Source: Hydrogenophaga sp. A37 (GTDB taxonomy: Bacteria > Pseudomonadota > Gammaproteobacteria > Burkholderiales > Burkholderiaceae_C). Taken from it: 64,000 nucleotides of DNA. Both the position numbers and the translations under genes were made by a program. This document shows positions 26,372-35,757 of this stretch, one piece after another. A model generated the notes under the pieces. That model saw nothing but the letters and a program-made list of their open reading frames with translations, made no database searches and was not told where the DNA came from. The stretch lies in assembly GCF_002001205.1 (NCBI RefSeq), contig NZ_MUNZ01000180.1:16653-80652 (forward strand), given 5' to 3'. Numbering within the stretch: position 1 is the stretch's first letter; every line of letters begins with the position of its first letter.

Positions 26372-26863
26372 TCAGCGACCCCAGCAGTCAATCGTCAGCA
26401 TCGCTCGGTTGTCCAACACGTTGTTGGCACCCTTCAGGTTTTGCTGGTTGAGCAGCAAGGTCCCGCAAGTGTCACTCGCTTGTGCTCCCACTGGTACCGC
26501 CTGCAAGGTGAATGTGCCGGCGGTTGGCTGGCCCAGGACAAAGCTGATGTTGTACCGGGTCGCTGGGCCACCGCCAAGCGGAACTGCGCTCATTCCCGTG
26601 GCCGCTATGAATGCGGCCCCCACCGCAACACCATCCTGCGTGGCGTTGTAGCTGCCAGACAGTGAGTAGTTTTGCTCCATGCGTTGTGCAATCGCCTGCA
26701 GGAAGTTCTTGGCCTCCGCCCTGTGACTCCGCAATATATAGGCGTTGTAGCTGGGAAATGCGATAGCAGCCAAAATCCCAATGACCGCAACCACAATCAT
26801 CAACTCGATCAGTGTGAACCCCCTGGCGGCGGATGGGGGACGGTGATGTTTCATCATGTTCAT
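26372..26863 (-). CDS. pilE: PilE-type type IV (minor) pilin
   Basis: A 163-residue prepilin. A short basic leader ends at G in ARGFTLIEL; the mature protein begins with the phenylalanine, has the conserved Glu at +5, and a hydrophobic N-terminal helix. The prepilin peptidase PilD cleaves and methylates such proteins. The C-terminal half contains two cysteines (SDTCGTLL and TIDCWGR) that would form the D-region disulfide. It is last in the fimT-pilV-pilW-pilX-pilY1-pilE operon, where the homologous gene encodes a minor pilin that helps prime the pilus. Its ATG overlaps the pilY1 stop. Confidence 0.9.
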   Translation of the reverse strand: MNMMKHHRPPSAARGFTLIELMIVVAVIGILAAIAFPSYNAYILRSHRAEAKNFLQAIAQRMEQNYSLSGSYNATQDGVAVGAAFIAATGMSAVPLGGGPATRYNISFVLGQPTAGTFTLQAVPVGAQASDTCGTLLLNQQNLKGANNVLDNRAMLTIDCWGR

Positions 26864-29800
26864 TTGGTCAGGATCTCACGCCAGTTGTAGCGCCCTTTCG
26901 GTGCACCACTGCCCAAGACCTTGTTGGTGGGATCTTCGCAGGTTACCGGATTGTTGCTGCTGTCCCTGCATGTGCAGGTTGAATCCGTCGCCGGGTCACA
27001 GGGTTCAGGTTCTTTGGGCTTGCATCCATCCTGATTGCACACCACCACCTGGTCATTGTCTGGGTTCGAGTAGGTATTGCTGACCTTGACCACACCCGTT
27101 GAGTTCACCGACAGACCGCCTGTCAGTTGACCATTCACCAACAATGTACTGGCGCCTCCAGTTTCCAGCTTCACACCCATGATGAATCCTGAGTTTGTGG
27201 GGTCGCACGCGTCACCCGAGGGTCTGGTCGTGGCAAAAAGCACGGTACCGGTGTCGGGCGGCAAGGTCGAGTTGGACAGCACCCGCTCACCGCCAGTGAA
27301 GGCCATGCGCCATCCCTTTTTACCGGTGAGATCGGGGTTGGACCAGTTCCTTCCTATCAGACCATCGCCAAGATTCTGGGTGCTGTACGAAATCACTTCC
27401 AACTGGTTCAGAAGAACAGTCAAAGAGGTGGATGGTTCGTTGTCAACCAGACTGTAGAAGCCGGTCACCGAAGTGCTGTCGGTGTAGTCACTGTCTTCGT
27501 TCAACTTGCCCGTGCCGAACGAAACAATCCAGCCCTGGTCGCCCTTTTCTATGGATGGTGCCGTGGTGATGGGTTGACCGGTGGCCAGCAAAACCCCGAG
27601 ATAGCGCCAGGCGCCGCCCGCAACGGCAGGGTCCGCGACCACGTAGGCACCACCCTGCAACTTGGAAAACTGGAACTTGTGCAGGTTGCCTTCGAGGTCT
27701 CCGGCGTACACCGTGTCGATCAAGCCATCCCGATCCGTGTCCACAGGCGTTGGCGTGGCAAGTCCGTTGTCGGTGCCGTTGGCGGCTTGCAGTTTAATGT
27801 CGCTCGCTCCCGTCACGGCGTTCAGCATGAACAGAACGGCGTCACCAGTGGTCGCCCCAAAGCCATTGCCCACGATCACCCGCCACACGCCGCCCGGCAC
27901 GGTTGCGTCGGCCACTTTGGCGATTTGCTGATAGGCACCAGAGACCGGGTCTACCGAAGGTTCGTTGAAGGTGTACCCCAGATCAGCGTCTTGGGCTGGC
28001 GTGAATTCCCACATCGGAATCGCGCTCAACGCGGCCTCTGTCAAAGTTGCAAAGTCCTCTTGATCGGTAATGTCCAGTGCATAGAACCCCCTGCCACCAG
28101 CGCCGAGACCGCCCACGAGCATGGTGCCCCATGTGCTTGCTGTTTTCTGGAAGTCGCCGGTCATGGGCGTGCTGTCGACAAAAAATTTGTGCTGAAAATT
28201 GAGGTTGGACAGGCCTGACAGGTTGGCATACACCGAGCTGGGAATGTAGCCAAACAGTTCCTTGCCATTGGTTCCCGAAAATGCATGGAGCATTCCATCA
28301 TTGCTTCCCACATAAACAACCGGCGGGCGGTCCTTGTTGGTCAGCCGATAGGCAGCGTGGCCGTTGAATGTCGCACCGAACAACGCAGGCCCGGGGCCGG
28401 AAACGTAGTTAACACCCGAGTTGACGATGTCTCCCAGCAGCTTTTCGTGGCGCCGGCGGAAAACACCGGCATTTTCATTGGTCCGATCACCCCTGAGGTA
28501 GTTGACGCGGTCTTGACCCAAGGTGTCGCTGGGTTGCAGCGCTGCCTGCTGGGCTGTGTTCAGATCGTTCCACTGAAACGCCATCTTCGAAAAGCTGGCG
28601 GAGGTGCGCCAGGAGGTGAATATCTTTCTTGTGGTGGCGGTCAACGGAGTGGTCTGCAGCGTGGGCGCAGTGGTTTTGAACCAGCTTGATGCCTCCCATG
28701 CTGGGTTGTCTGTGCACTGTCTGGCTGTTTGTGCAGTACCACAAGCCCGCAGCGTGCCACTCCAGTTTTGAGGGTTGTAGCCGGCGTAAAGAATCTGGCT
28801 GTCCGATGTCTGACGGCTGGAGCTCACTGCCGCGCTCGATGCGGAGTTGACGCTGGATCTGGTGGCAATGTCTGCAAACGCAGCAGACAGCCCGGCCCGC
28901 ATCAGGGAGGGTGTGCTGCCCGCAAACCATGTGTCGGGCACGCCGTCTGCGTTCGCATCCCACGATGCAGCGGCCGTATTGGGATTGTTGCCGGCTACAG
29001 CTGTCGTATCAAAGCCACCGTATTTGGCGGCCAGCCAATACTGTGAACGCAAAGTACCCGCATTCGGCATACCGCCTACTCCGTTGCCGTTTTCGAGCAC
29101 GTCCACAAAATAGGTGGAAATACGTTGGTCACCGGCCAAATCGCTGCGGATGTCGTTGGTGTTGGCCCAATGGGCGAGGCCAGCAACATATGGTGTCGGT
29201 GTTCCAGCGCCACCTGCCCAGCCGTTGACGCCGGATCCATCCCGTGCATCCGGCATGTTTTCCAAGCCTCTCGTGATGTTCCAGAGATTCTGCACATTCA
29301 GGTTATTGGGGTCTGCGGGCAAATTCCCGGGACAGCCGGAATTGGTGGAGCCCGGCAGATCGCCATCGCAATGGGTGTAGATGTCACCGATCGCCAGCAT
29401 GAAGTTCTTCTGGCAGGTATTGATCATCGGATCACGGCTGTTGCCGCGCAACAATGTATTGCCCGTGATCACCGGAAACCCGTCCAAGAGCGCAGGTGTC
29501 AGATTGTTCGTGTATTCGGCGGGCAGGGCATATCCGCGCATATATAGTTGAGCGGCATAAAAAAGTTCACTGACTGGGTCGTTGCCTTTGTAGCCTGCTG
29601 CGTAGCCGAACTTGTTCAGGTAATTCATCAAGCCTGAGTTGGTTACACCGTTGGCAGCCGAATCGGTAGGATCCGGATCACCCCAAATGACACCGGTGGT
29701 GCTGTTCCACTCGGGATTGGGGTTGGTAATCACACCTGTTTGGGTGGCCGCCAAAGGGCCGACACTCTTCATGGCGGCGCGAAGCACGCCACCGTTCCGG

Positions 29801-30648
29801 TCATTGCCTGATTGATTGAGATAGCCAAACGCGCCGAAGCGCAAGGCATTGGCGTATTCCTGGATCAGCCCCTCGGGCTTGGCAACACCCGTGTATCTGG
29901 CCTGGCAGTTGGCTTCCCTCGCCACGCCACCGACAGCGATACAGGCCTCAACCCGGATGTTGAAGCATTGGCTGGTATTGGCAGCGCCAGGGAGCGGTGA
30001 GTTGGCACAGGTGTCCCGCTGGTCGGTGGCATCCCAGTTCGCCCAATTGTCGTTGCGGTTGTTGATGACGAACTTCGAACCGTACCCCCCAGACCGAACC
30101 CATCTGTTCACTGTCCTCATGGCAGCCGGTACGCCGGGTGTGGTGGTCAGGATCCGTTTGATATCGTTGTATTCATTCCGGTCACTGAAAGACCGGATCA
30201 AAACGGTGCGGGTGGTATTGTCGCCAGGGTGTGTGGCCGACTTGGTGGAGAAATCATCACGCGTGCCACCCGTCATGACCGACCTGAATTGGTCCAGGTT
30301 GGTCATGGTCAGCCAATTCAGCAGATTTCCATTCCATTGGGTGTTCGCCGGGCAGGATCGGTCTGCGTTCGCCGCACTCGCAGGGTTGAACACTTCATTG
30401 GCTGTTGAGTATGTGTAGCACTTTCGGTTGTCGAAGTAGCCGTCATAACTTTGCAATGCCACGTAGTCTTGATTTCTGTACGACACCTGAAGACCAGTGG
30501 GATGCTCAACCGACAATGCCAGCATCACATTGCCCGGAACCGCGGTGCTCTGTGGCGGTTGGGTGCTGGGCGTGAAGGCGGACGCAGCCGTGACCATTAA
30601 CAAGGTCAGCAAGGCGATGCTGGAGCGGTGCAAGACTGAGGTGTTCAT
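26860..30648 (-). CDS. pilY1: PilY1-type pilus biogenesis/adhesin protein
   Basis: A 1262-residue exported protein with a signal peptide (residues 1-24, ending ASAF). The N-terminal half is a variable region with several cysteines. The C-terminal half is the PilY1 beta-propeller: VVYVGSNDGMLHAFSG, GYIPSSVYANL, and a calcium-loop motif DTDRDGLID near residue 970, which in Pseudomonas PilY1 controls pilus extension and retraction. No clear von Willebrand A domain was recognised. The ATG at 30648 is 20 bases after the pilX stop; longer readings lack a signal peptide. Confidence 0.92.
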   Translation of the reverse strand: MNTSVLHRSSIALLTLLMVTAASAFTPSTQPPQSTAVPGNVMLALSVEHPTGLQVSYRNQDYVALQSYDGYFDNRKCYTYSTANEVFNPASAANADRSCPANTQWNGNLLNWLTMTNLDQFRSVMTGGTRDDFSTKSATHPGDNTTRTVLIRSFSDRNEYNDIKRILTTTPGVPAAMRTVNRWVRSGGYGSKFVINNRNDNWANWDATDQRDTCANSPLPGAANTSQCFNIRVEACIAVGGVAREANCQARYTGVAKPEGLIQEYANALRFGAFGYLNQSGNDRNGGVLRAAMKSVGPLAATQTGVITNPNPEWNSTTGVIWGDPDPTDSAANGVTNSGLMNYLNKFGYAAGYKGNDPVSELFYAAQLYMRGYALPAEYTNNLTPALLDGFPVITGNTLLRGNSRDPMINTCQKNFMLAIGDIYTHCDGDLPGSTNSGCPGNLPADPNNLNVQNLWNITRGLENMPDARDGSGVNGWAGGAGTPTPYVAGLAHWANTNDIRSDLAGDQRISTYFVDVLENGNGVGGMPNAGTLRSQYWLAAKYGGFDTTAVAGNNPNTAAASWDANADGVPDTWFAGSTPSLMRAGLSAAFADIATRSSVNSASSAAVSSSRQTSDSQILYAGYNPQNWSGTLRACGTAQTARQCTDNPAWEASSWFKTTAPTLQTTPLTATTRKIFTSWRTSASFSKMAFQWNDLNTAQQAALQPSDTLGQDRVNYLRGDRTNENAGVFRRRHEKLLGDIVNSGVNYVSGPGPALFGATFNGHAAYRLTNKDRPPVVYVGSNDGMLHAFSGTNGKELFGYIPSSVYANLSGLSNLNFQHKFFVDSTPMTGDFQKTASTWGTMLVGGLGAGGRGFYALDITDQEDFATLTEAALSAIPMWEFTPAQDADLGYTFNEPSVDPVSGAYQQIAKVADATVPGGVWRVIVGNGFGATTGDAVLFMLNAVTGASDIKLQAANGTDNGLATPTPVDTDRDGLIDTVYAGDLEGNLHKFQFSKLQGGAYVVADPAVAGGAWRYLGVLLATGQPITTAPSIEKGDQGWIVSFGTGKLNEDSDYTDSTSVTGFYSLVDNEPSTSLTVLLNQLEVISYSTQNLGDGLIGRNWSNPDLTGKKGWRMAFTGGERVLSNSTLPPDTGTVLFATTRPSGDACDPTNSGFIMGVKLETGGASTLLVNGQLTGGLSVNSTGVVKVSNTYSNPDNDQVVVCNQDGCKPKEPEPCDPATDSTCTCRDSSNNPVTCEDPTNKVLGSGAPKGRYNWREILTK

Positions 30649-30667
30649 GATGTGCTCTGTGTAGACG

Positions 30668-31387
30668 TCATGCAGGTGAAAAAATGGACTGCAGCGTGAC
30701 CGAAGTTCGACCGTTGGGCCCGGATGTGCGGCCAAATCCCACGGCCGTGATGCGGAAAAACACCTTTTGACTTTTCGATTGCAACAAGCTGGGTGCGGGG
30801 AAGACTTCAATCAGGTAGCGAGGAGGCGTCACGCCTTGAGGGGCGTTGCCATCCGGTCCAACGAATGGAGCTTCGGTGAATTGGCCGTATGCCACTGTGG
30901 GAACGGCTGCCGCAATCGTGCCCGCACACGCACGGGCGGGCGCCGCATTGTCCAGCCAATCAGCACCGGTCCAAACGGGTTGCCCGCATTCAGTGGAAGC
31001 GTTGTATGTGAAAACGCCTTGAAAGGGAGTGGTTTGGCCCCGCCCCCCATCTGCAAAGGCTACTTCTGGATTGGTCGCTGTATCTGTATTCCAGAAATTA
31101 GCGGCTTCAGACGTTGTTTTTGGACGAGTCCCATCGGGTCGGAGCGGATTGCATGCGACGAGCGCACAAAGTTGGCCGTCAAATCGCAGACCCAAAACGT
31201 CTCGCTCTGCATCACGCAACGCCATCTCGGCGTATTCCCGGGCGAGCGCCCTGTCTCTGTCGTTGGCGGACATGCGCTCTTCAAACAAGGATCCGCGCAG
31301 CGCCATGACGCCAAGCGATGACAACACGATAAGAAAAATCAAGGCCGTGACCAGCACGAACCCTTTTTGTTGGTGGGAGTGGTTCAT
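30668..31387 (-). CDS. pilX: Minor pilin assembly protein PilX
   Basis: A 239-residue protein. The hydrophobic N-terminus KGFVLVTALIFLIVLSSLGVM has the PilX-type G-F junction without the usual Glu at +5. A conserved ERMSANDRDRALAREYAEMALRDAE segment follows. PilX forms part of the priming minor-pilin complex that carries PilY1. Spacing of six bases to pilW and 19 to pilY1 indicates cotranscription. Confidence 0.9.
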   Translation of the reverse strand: MNHSHQQKGFVLVTALIFLIVLSSLGVMALRGSLFEERMSANDRDRALAREYAEMALRDAERDVLGLRFDGQLCALVACNPLRPDGTRPKTTSEAANFWNTDTATNPEVAFADGGRGQTTPFQGVFTYNASTECGQPVWTGADWLDNAAPARACAGTIAAAVPTVAYGQFTEAPFVGPDGNAPQGVTPPRYLIEVFPAPSLLQSKSQKVFFRITAVGFGRTSGPNGRTSVTLQSIFSPA

Positions 31388-31393
31388 GGCGAA

Positions 31394-32479
31394 CTAGAGC
31401 GGAGTGGCAAACACCGCATTGCGGAGAGAGACAACGGACGTGAAGCGCTTCCAGAGACGGGTGTCGCCCGCGACCCGGTCGATGTTGGGCAAGAAGGCTC
31501 CTACCCCGTCTCTTTGGCAGGTGGGTCGTGTGGGTTGAAGCACGGTGGTGCCTTGCGCAGCCGGCCCCCGGTTCACTTGATCGGTCGCAGAAACGATGCA
31601 AATCTCAACCGCCGTCACACCCGCCCACCCTTGGGTGCTGGCTGACACCAGGGCGGCGTTGATGTACTGCGATTGAGCGCCCCCAGCGGCCGCCTCGTTG
31701 GCTGCAAGTCCAGGAGCCGCCATCTGATACCTAAGGATGAATTCTTCAACGCCGGAGGCAATGTCTTGAATAGCTGCGCCTCCGGATCCTCTGCAGCCCA
31801 ACTGGGACACTCCACCTGTCACTCGCACCGAGAATTGATTGATGACCAAGCTGTCGCCATCCGTGGTTCCTGCGTCGGCGGAACCGGGTGTTGCTGGGGC
31901 CTGCTGGAGGCAATCCAGTCCATCGCCAGTGTTGGTGTCGGCGGGGAGCAGGCTGTTGGTTGCGTTGGCCGCAGTGATGGGAACACCTTGGTATGCGACG
32001 CGCAACGTGTGCTGTGTGGCATTGGCCGCGCCACAGCTTTGCACAAGTGGCGGAGCCGCTGATGTGATGCCTTGAGGCGTGTTGTTCATGGCACCATCAC
32101 AACCATACACAGGTGTCAACCCAGCATAAAAACGAGAGATGGGTGTGGCAATGGTGCCAATGGCGGGATCCCTGACATAAATGTTTGACAGAGAAACTTT
32201 CTTCGCGTCAAACAATGATTCGGCCTGTGGGTTGCCCGCCAGATCCAAGTCAAATAGATCAACATAGCCGGCCTGCATCAAATTTTGCCGGAGAAGGCGC
32301 ATCACAATCCGCGCGGGATCGTTCAGTTGCGCCTGATCTTCGCGTTGACGAAGTGAATTGTTTGAATTGACATACACCGTTCCAATCGCAGTGAGAATGA
32401 TCAATCCGATTGCCAGGCTGACCATGACTTCAATCAGAGAAGTGCCTGATTGAAGCGAGCGCCGTGAAATATTGTTCAT
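31394..32479 (-). CDS. pilW: Minor pilin PilW
   Basis: A 361-residue prepilin-like protein. The leader ends SGTSLIEVMVSLAIGLII, with Glu at +5, and the rest is a long extracellular domain containing many Ala/Gly/Thr repeats, consistent with PilW. The ATG at 32479 overlaps the pilV stop (ATGA). PilW, PilV and PilX are minor pilins required for initiating pilus assembly and displaying PilY1. Confidence 0.88.
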   Translation of the reverse strand: MNNISRRSLQSGTSLIEVMVSLAIGLIILTAIGTVYVNSNNSLRQREDQAQLNDPARIVMRLLRQNLMQAGYVDLFDLDLAGNPQAESLFDAKKVSLSNIYVRDPAIGTIATPISRFYAGLTPVYGCDGAMNNTPQGITSAAPPLVQSCGAANATQHTLRVAYQGVPITAANATNSLLPADTNTGDGLDCLQQAPATPGSADAGTTDGDSLVINQFSVRVTGGVSQLGCRGSGGAAIQDIASGVEEFILRYQMAAPGLAANEAAAGGAQSQYINAALVSASTQGWAGVTAVEICIVSATDQVNRGPAAQGTTVLQPTRPTCQRDGVGAFLPNIDRVAGDTRLWKRFTSVVSLRNAVFATPL

Positions 32480-33096
32480 GGTGTCACCCACAGATTGAGG
32501 CATCGAACCCCATCCACCAAAGGGGGAGGACAAGAGGGATCGGTGGGATCCACGTTCAAATTGGCCTGTGTGTCTGTTTCGAGTTGCGCCTTCTCTCTCC
32601 ACATCACGACAACACGTCTTGCGTTTGCCTCGGTCGCCGCAGCGCCGTCTGTCACTGGGAACAGGGACCCCCGACCTCCTGGTAATGAGCGCGCCAAGGA
32701 CTCGCGCCACTCGCGGAGATCACGTTGGGCTGCCTGGGCCGCGGTGCAAACAAGTTGCCCGCTCAATCCACACCCTGGATTTGCAGGCAGGTCATCCGCG
32801 TTGTCGTAGTCATCTGCGGCCAAATACCCCGATTCAGGAGTGATGGTGGCGGCTGCGAGGTTGGTGCGGGTCAAAATGGAACTGTTGACCCGCATTTTTT
32901 CAATGATGAAATCGGCTTGGAGCAGCGCTTCAGTTCGCGCGGATGACGTTTGCTGGAAACGGGTGGATGCGAGTTGAAGCCCTGCGGCGCCAAGCAAGCC
33001 GATCGCCACAACAAACATGGTGATCAGCACCTCGATCAGCATCGCCCCTGACTCTGCAGTGGGATATTGCCTGCCTGAAATCCGGGTCTTCTTCAT
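32476..33096 (-). CDS. pilV: Minor pilin PilV
   Basis: A 206-residue prepilin. Residues 12-40 contain ESGAMLIEVLITMFVVAIGLLG: processing would occur after the glycine, giving Ala instead of the common Phe at +1 but keeping Glu at +5. A conserved segment QTSSARTEALLQADFIIEKMR follows. The ATG at 33096 overlaps the fimT stop by ATGA. A second ATG nine bases upstream is possible but not coupled. Confidence 0.88.
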   Translation of the reverse strand: MKKTRISGRQYPTAESGAMLIEVLITMFVVAIGLLGAAGLQLASTRFQQTSSARTEALLQADFIIEKMRVNSSILTRTNLAAATITPESGYLAADDYDNADDLPANPGCGLSGQLVCTAAQAAQRDLREWRESLARSLPGGRGSLFPVTDGAAATEANARRVVVMWREKAQLETDTQANLNVDPTDPSCPPPLVDGVRCLNLWVTP

Positions 33097-33647
33097 ATTG
33101 AGCAACTACCTGGAGTGGAAAGGGTAATTCTTCCTGCCCGATTGATGGTGATGGCCCGGGTCATGGCTGCAAAATGGGTGTCAGTTGGGCATGCTTGGAT
33201 CGTCGCACCAGCGAAATTGCTGGCGGGAAGGCCGTTTGGCAAAAAGGTAAAGATGCGTGTGGCTGCCGTGGTTGCGTCAAGCCGGAACAACGCGTTTGGC
33301 AGCGTGTCTTGCAAAATGATTTGTCCCGCAGCATTGGCTTGAGGTCCGGTTCGAACGATCCAACCCAAGTTGTAGCCAGTGTTGGTGCAGTTGACACCGT
33401 CCGAGCTGGGGCAGATCGTGACGGGATTGTTCAGACGAACGGCTTCCGACCTTGCAAATTGAAGTGAAGAGGTGAAATCGTTGACCGATGAACGCAAGGC
33501 GTTGCGGATGCGCATTTCTGTCCAACTTGGCGTTGCCAGCATCGCGAGAATTGCCACGAGCGCAACCACGACCATCAGCTCAATCAGCGTGAAGCCAGCC
33601 TGGCGTGCTCTCGGCGAGGTTTTGGGGTGCATGGATTTCGACGACAT
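33093..33647 (-). CDS. fimT: FimT/GspH family pseudopilin
   Basis: A protein of about 184 residues with RQAGFTLIELMVVVALVAI as prepilin cleavage site and transmembrane helix, then MRIRNALRSSVNDFTSSLQFARSEAVRLN, diagnostic of FimT/GspH. FimT minor pilins head this operon in many gammaproteobacteria and betaproteobacteria, and some bind DNA for natural uptake. The start is uncertain: ATG at 33647 gives an 18-residue leader, while an ATG at 33680 preceded by GGAAG gives a leader of 29. Confidence 0.82.
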   Translation of the reverse strand: MSSKSMHPKTSPRARQAGFTLIELMVVVALVAILAMLATPSWTEMRIRNALRSSVNDFTSSLQFARSEAVRLNNPVTICPSSDGVNCTNTGYNLGWIVRTGPQANAAGQIILQDTLPNALFRLDATTAATRIFTFLPNGLPASNFAGATIQACPTDTHFAAMTRAITINRAGRITLSTPGSCSI

Positions 33648-33770
33648 GACAAGAGTGTGCATCGTCTTAATCGAGAGCATTGGCATGCTTCCGATGAAGG
33701 TTGGGAAAGATACGACAAGCGGCAAAAAGTACTCTTGTCAGATCTGCGCATCCCACAAGCTCGACTGAAT

Positions 33771-34220
33771 TCAGCGTCGCACTTCGTCCACCAGCGCCCG
33801 GAATTCATCAATGTCTTCAAAGCTGCGGTAAACACTGGCGAACCGGATGTAGGCCACTTTGTCGAGCTTCTTGAGTTCGCGCATGACCATTTCGCCCAAA
33901 CGGGCGGCGGGTATCTCCCTGACGCCGAGGTTCAGCAGCTTTTCTTCGATGCGCTCGATGGCGGCATCCACCTGTTCGGTGCTCACGGGGCGCTTGCGCA
34001 GCGCCAGCGCAAAGGATGCGCGTAACTTGGCCGGCACGTAATCGACGCGCCGGCCATCTTTCTTCACCACGGCCGGAAAGCTGACTTCCGGCCGCTCGTA
34101 GGTGGTGAAGCGCTTCTCGCAATGGCCGCACTGGCGACGGCGGCGGATGAAGTCCGCGTCTTCGGAAACCCGGGTCTCAACGACCTGGGTTTCCAGGTGG
34201 CCGCAGAAGGGGCATTTCAT
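33771..34220 (-). CDS. nrdR: Transcriptional repressor NrdR
   Basis: A 149-residue regulator of ribonucleotide reductase genes. A zinc ribbon with C3-x2-C6 and C31-x2-C34 (MKCPFCGH, RQCGHCEKRF) is followed by an ATP-cone domain (VVKKDGRRVDYVPAKLR). The protein binds dATP/ATP and represses nrd operons at NrdR boxes. It is 22 bases after glyA on the same strand, an order widespread in proteobacteria. Confidence 0.96.
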   Translation of the reverse strand: MKCPFCGHLETQVVETRVSEDADFIRRRRQCGHCEKRFTTYERPEVSFPAVVKKDGRRVDYVPAKLRASFALALRKRPVSTEQVDAAIERIEEKLLNLGVREIPAARLGEMVMRELKKLDKVAYIRFASVYRSFEDIDEFRALVDEVRR

Positions 34221-34242
34221 CGCGCAGCGTGGCCAGCCGGTA

Positions 34243-35487
34243 TCACTTGTAGACCGGGAAGCGGGCGGTCAGCGTGTTCACCTTGGCGCGCACGGCCTCG
34301 ATGTTCGCCGGGTCGCGCGGGTTGTCGAGCACGTCGGCGATCAGGTTGGCGGTGAGGCGGGCTTCTTCGTCCTTGAAGCCGCGGGTGGTCATCGCGGGGG
34401 TGCCGATGCGCACGCCGCTGGTGACCATCGGCTTTTCAGGGTCGTTCGGGATGGCGTTTTTGTTGATCGTCATGTGGGCGCTGCCCAGCACGGCTTCGGC
34501 TTCCTTGCCGGTGATGCCTTTGGCGCGCAGATCGACCAGCATGACGTGGCTCTCGGTGCGGCCGCTGACAATGCGCAAGCCACGGGAAACCAGGGTTTCA
34601 GCGACGATGCGCGCATTGGTCAGCACCTGTTCTTGATAGACCTTGAAGTCGGGCTGCAGCGCTTCCTTGAAGGCGACGGCCTTGGCGGCGATCACATGCA
34701 TCAGTGGGCCTCCCTGCAGGCCGGGGAAGATCGCGCTGTTGATGGCCTTCTCGTGTTCGGCCTTCATCAAAATGATGCCGCCGCGCGGGCCGCGCAGGCT
34801 CTTGTGGGTGGTAGAGGTGACCACGTCGGCGTGAGGTACCGGATTGGGGTAGACGCCAGCGGCGATCAGGCCGGCGTAGTGAGCCATGTCCACCATGAAG
34901 ATGGCGCCCACGTCTTTGGCCACTTTAGCGAAGCGCTCGAAGTCGATGCGCAGGCTGTAGGCCGAGGCGCCAGCGATGATGAGCTTGGGCTTGGTCTCTT
35001 GGGCCTTGCGCTCCATGGCTTCGTAGTCGATCTCTTCCTTGTCGTTGAGACCGTAGGAGACCACATTGAACCACTTGCCGCTCATGTTGAGCGCCATGCC
35101 GTGGGTAAGGTGACCACCTTCGGCCAGGCTCATGCCCATGATGGTGTCGCCGGGCTTCAGAAAGGCCAGGAACACAGCCTCATTGGCCGATGCGCCGCAA
35201 TGCGGCTGCACGTTGGCCGCGTCAGCGCCAAAGATCTGTTTGACCCGGTCGATGGCGAGTTGCTCGGCCACGTCCACGTACTCGCAGCCACCGTAGTAAC
35301 GTTTGCCCGGGTAGCCTTCGGCGTATTTGTTGGTGAGTTGGGTGCCTTGAGCGGCCATGACGGCTGGCGAAGCGTAGTTTTCGCTGGCGATCAGCTCGAT
35401 GTGGTGTTCCTGGCGCGCGTTTTCCAGCTGGATGGCCTTGAACAGCTCGGGATCGGTTTGCTCGATGAGGATGTTGCGGTCGTACAT
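34243..35487 (-). CDS. glyA: Serine hydroxymethyltransferase
   Basis: A 414-residue PLP enzyme that interconverts serine and glycine with tetrahydrofolate. Family strings are ASENYASPAV (34-43), YAEGYPGKRYYGGCE (55-69), and the PLP lysine K229 in VTSTTHKSLRGPRGG, the same number as in E. coli GlyA. The ATG at 35487 begins MYDRNILIEQTDPEL, matching the usual N-terminus. A ZTP riboswitch lies about 57 bases upstream, so expression is likely tied to one-carbon (10-formyl-THF) status. Confidence 0.96.
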   Translation of the reverse strand: MYDRNILIEQTDPELFKAIQLENARQEHHIELIASENYASPAVMAAQGTQLTNKYAEGYPGKRYYGGCEYVDVAEQLAIDRVKQIFGADAANVQPHCGASANEAVFLAFLKPGDTIMGMSLAEGGHLTHGMALNMSGKWFNVVSYGLNDKEEIDYEAMERKAQETKPKLIIAGASAYSLRIDFERFAKVAKDVGAIFMVDMAHYAGLIAAGVYPNPVPHADVVTSTTHKSLRGPRGGIILMKAEHEKAINSAIFPGLQGGPLMHVIAAKAVAFKEALQPDFKVYQEQVLTNARIVAETLVSRGLRIVSGRTESHVMLVDLRAKGITGKEAEAVLGSAHMTINKNAIPNDPEKPMVTSGVRIGTPAMTTRGFKDEEARLTANLIADVLDNPRDPANIEAVRAKVNTLTARFPVYK

Positions 35488-35544
35488 GGGTGGCAGTCTT
35501 GGGTAACGTGGATCCCCATGGCCCGGCGGTTCCGGTGGATGGGG

Positions 35545-35692
35545 GCTGCCCAGGCGAACGGCTGAACGCCCTTCGATGGGCGGTACGCTTCCCAGTGGTT
35601 GTCCCGGCCGCCGCGATGTCGCAGGGCAGGGGGGCCACGTCAGCACGTTGCTTCCAATGTTGGAATGTGCCTATCGCCAGTTGCGTACAGGG
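35545..35692 (-). promoter_or_regulatory. ZTP (pfl motif) riboswitch upstream of glyA
   Basis: Read on the - strand, GTACGCAACTGGCG (35675-35688) is followed by a variable hairpin arm. CCACTGGGAAGCGTACC and CGTTCGCCTGGGCA come later, ending near 35547. The last string and GGGAAGCG are the conserved signature of the pfl/ZTP riboswitch. Stem P1 pairs GTACGC (35683-35688) with GCGTAC (35583-35588) perfectly. A GC-rich hairpin around 35510-35545 lacks a U-tract, so control could be translational. ZTP accumulates when 10-formyl-THF is short and raises glyA expression. Confidence 0.8.
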
Positions 35693-35757
35693 AGAGTTTA
35701 TCCGAGAGGCACCTTGCACTGCACGCCGGCCCCGAGACTTTGGGGGCTGCCAAGCAA

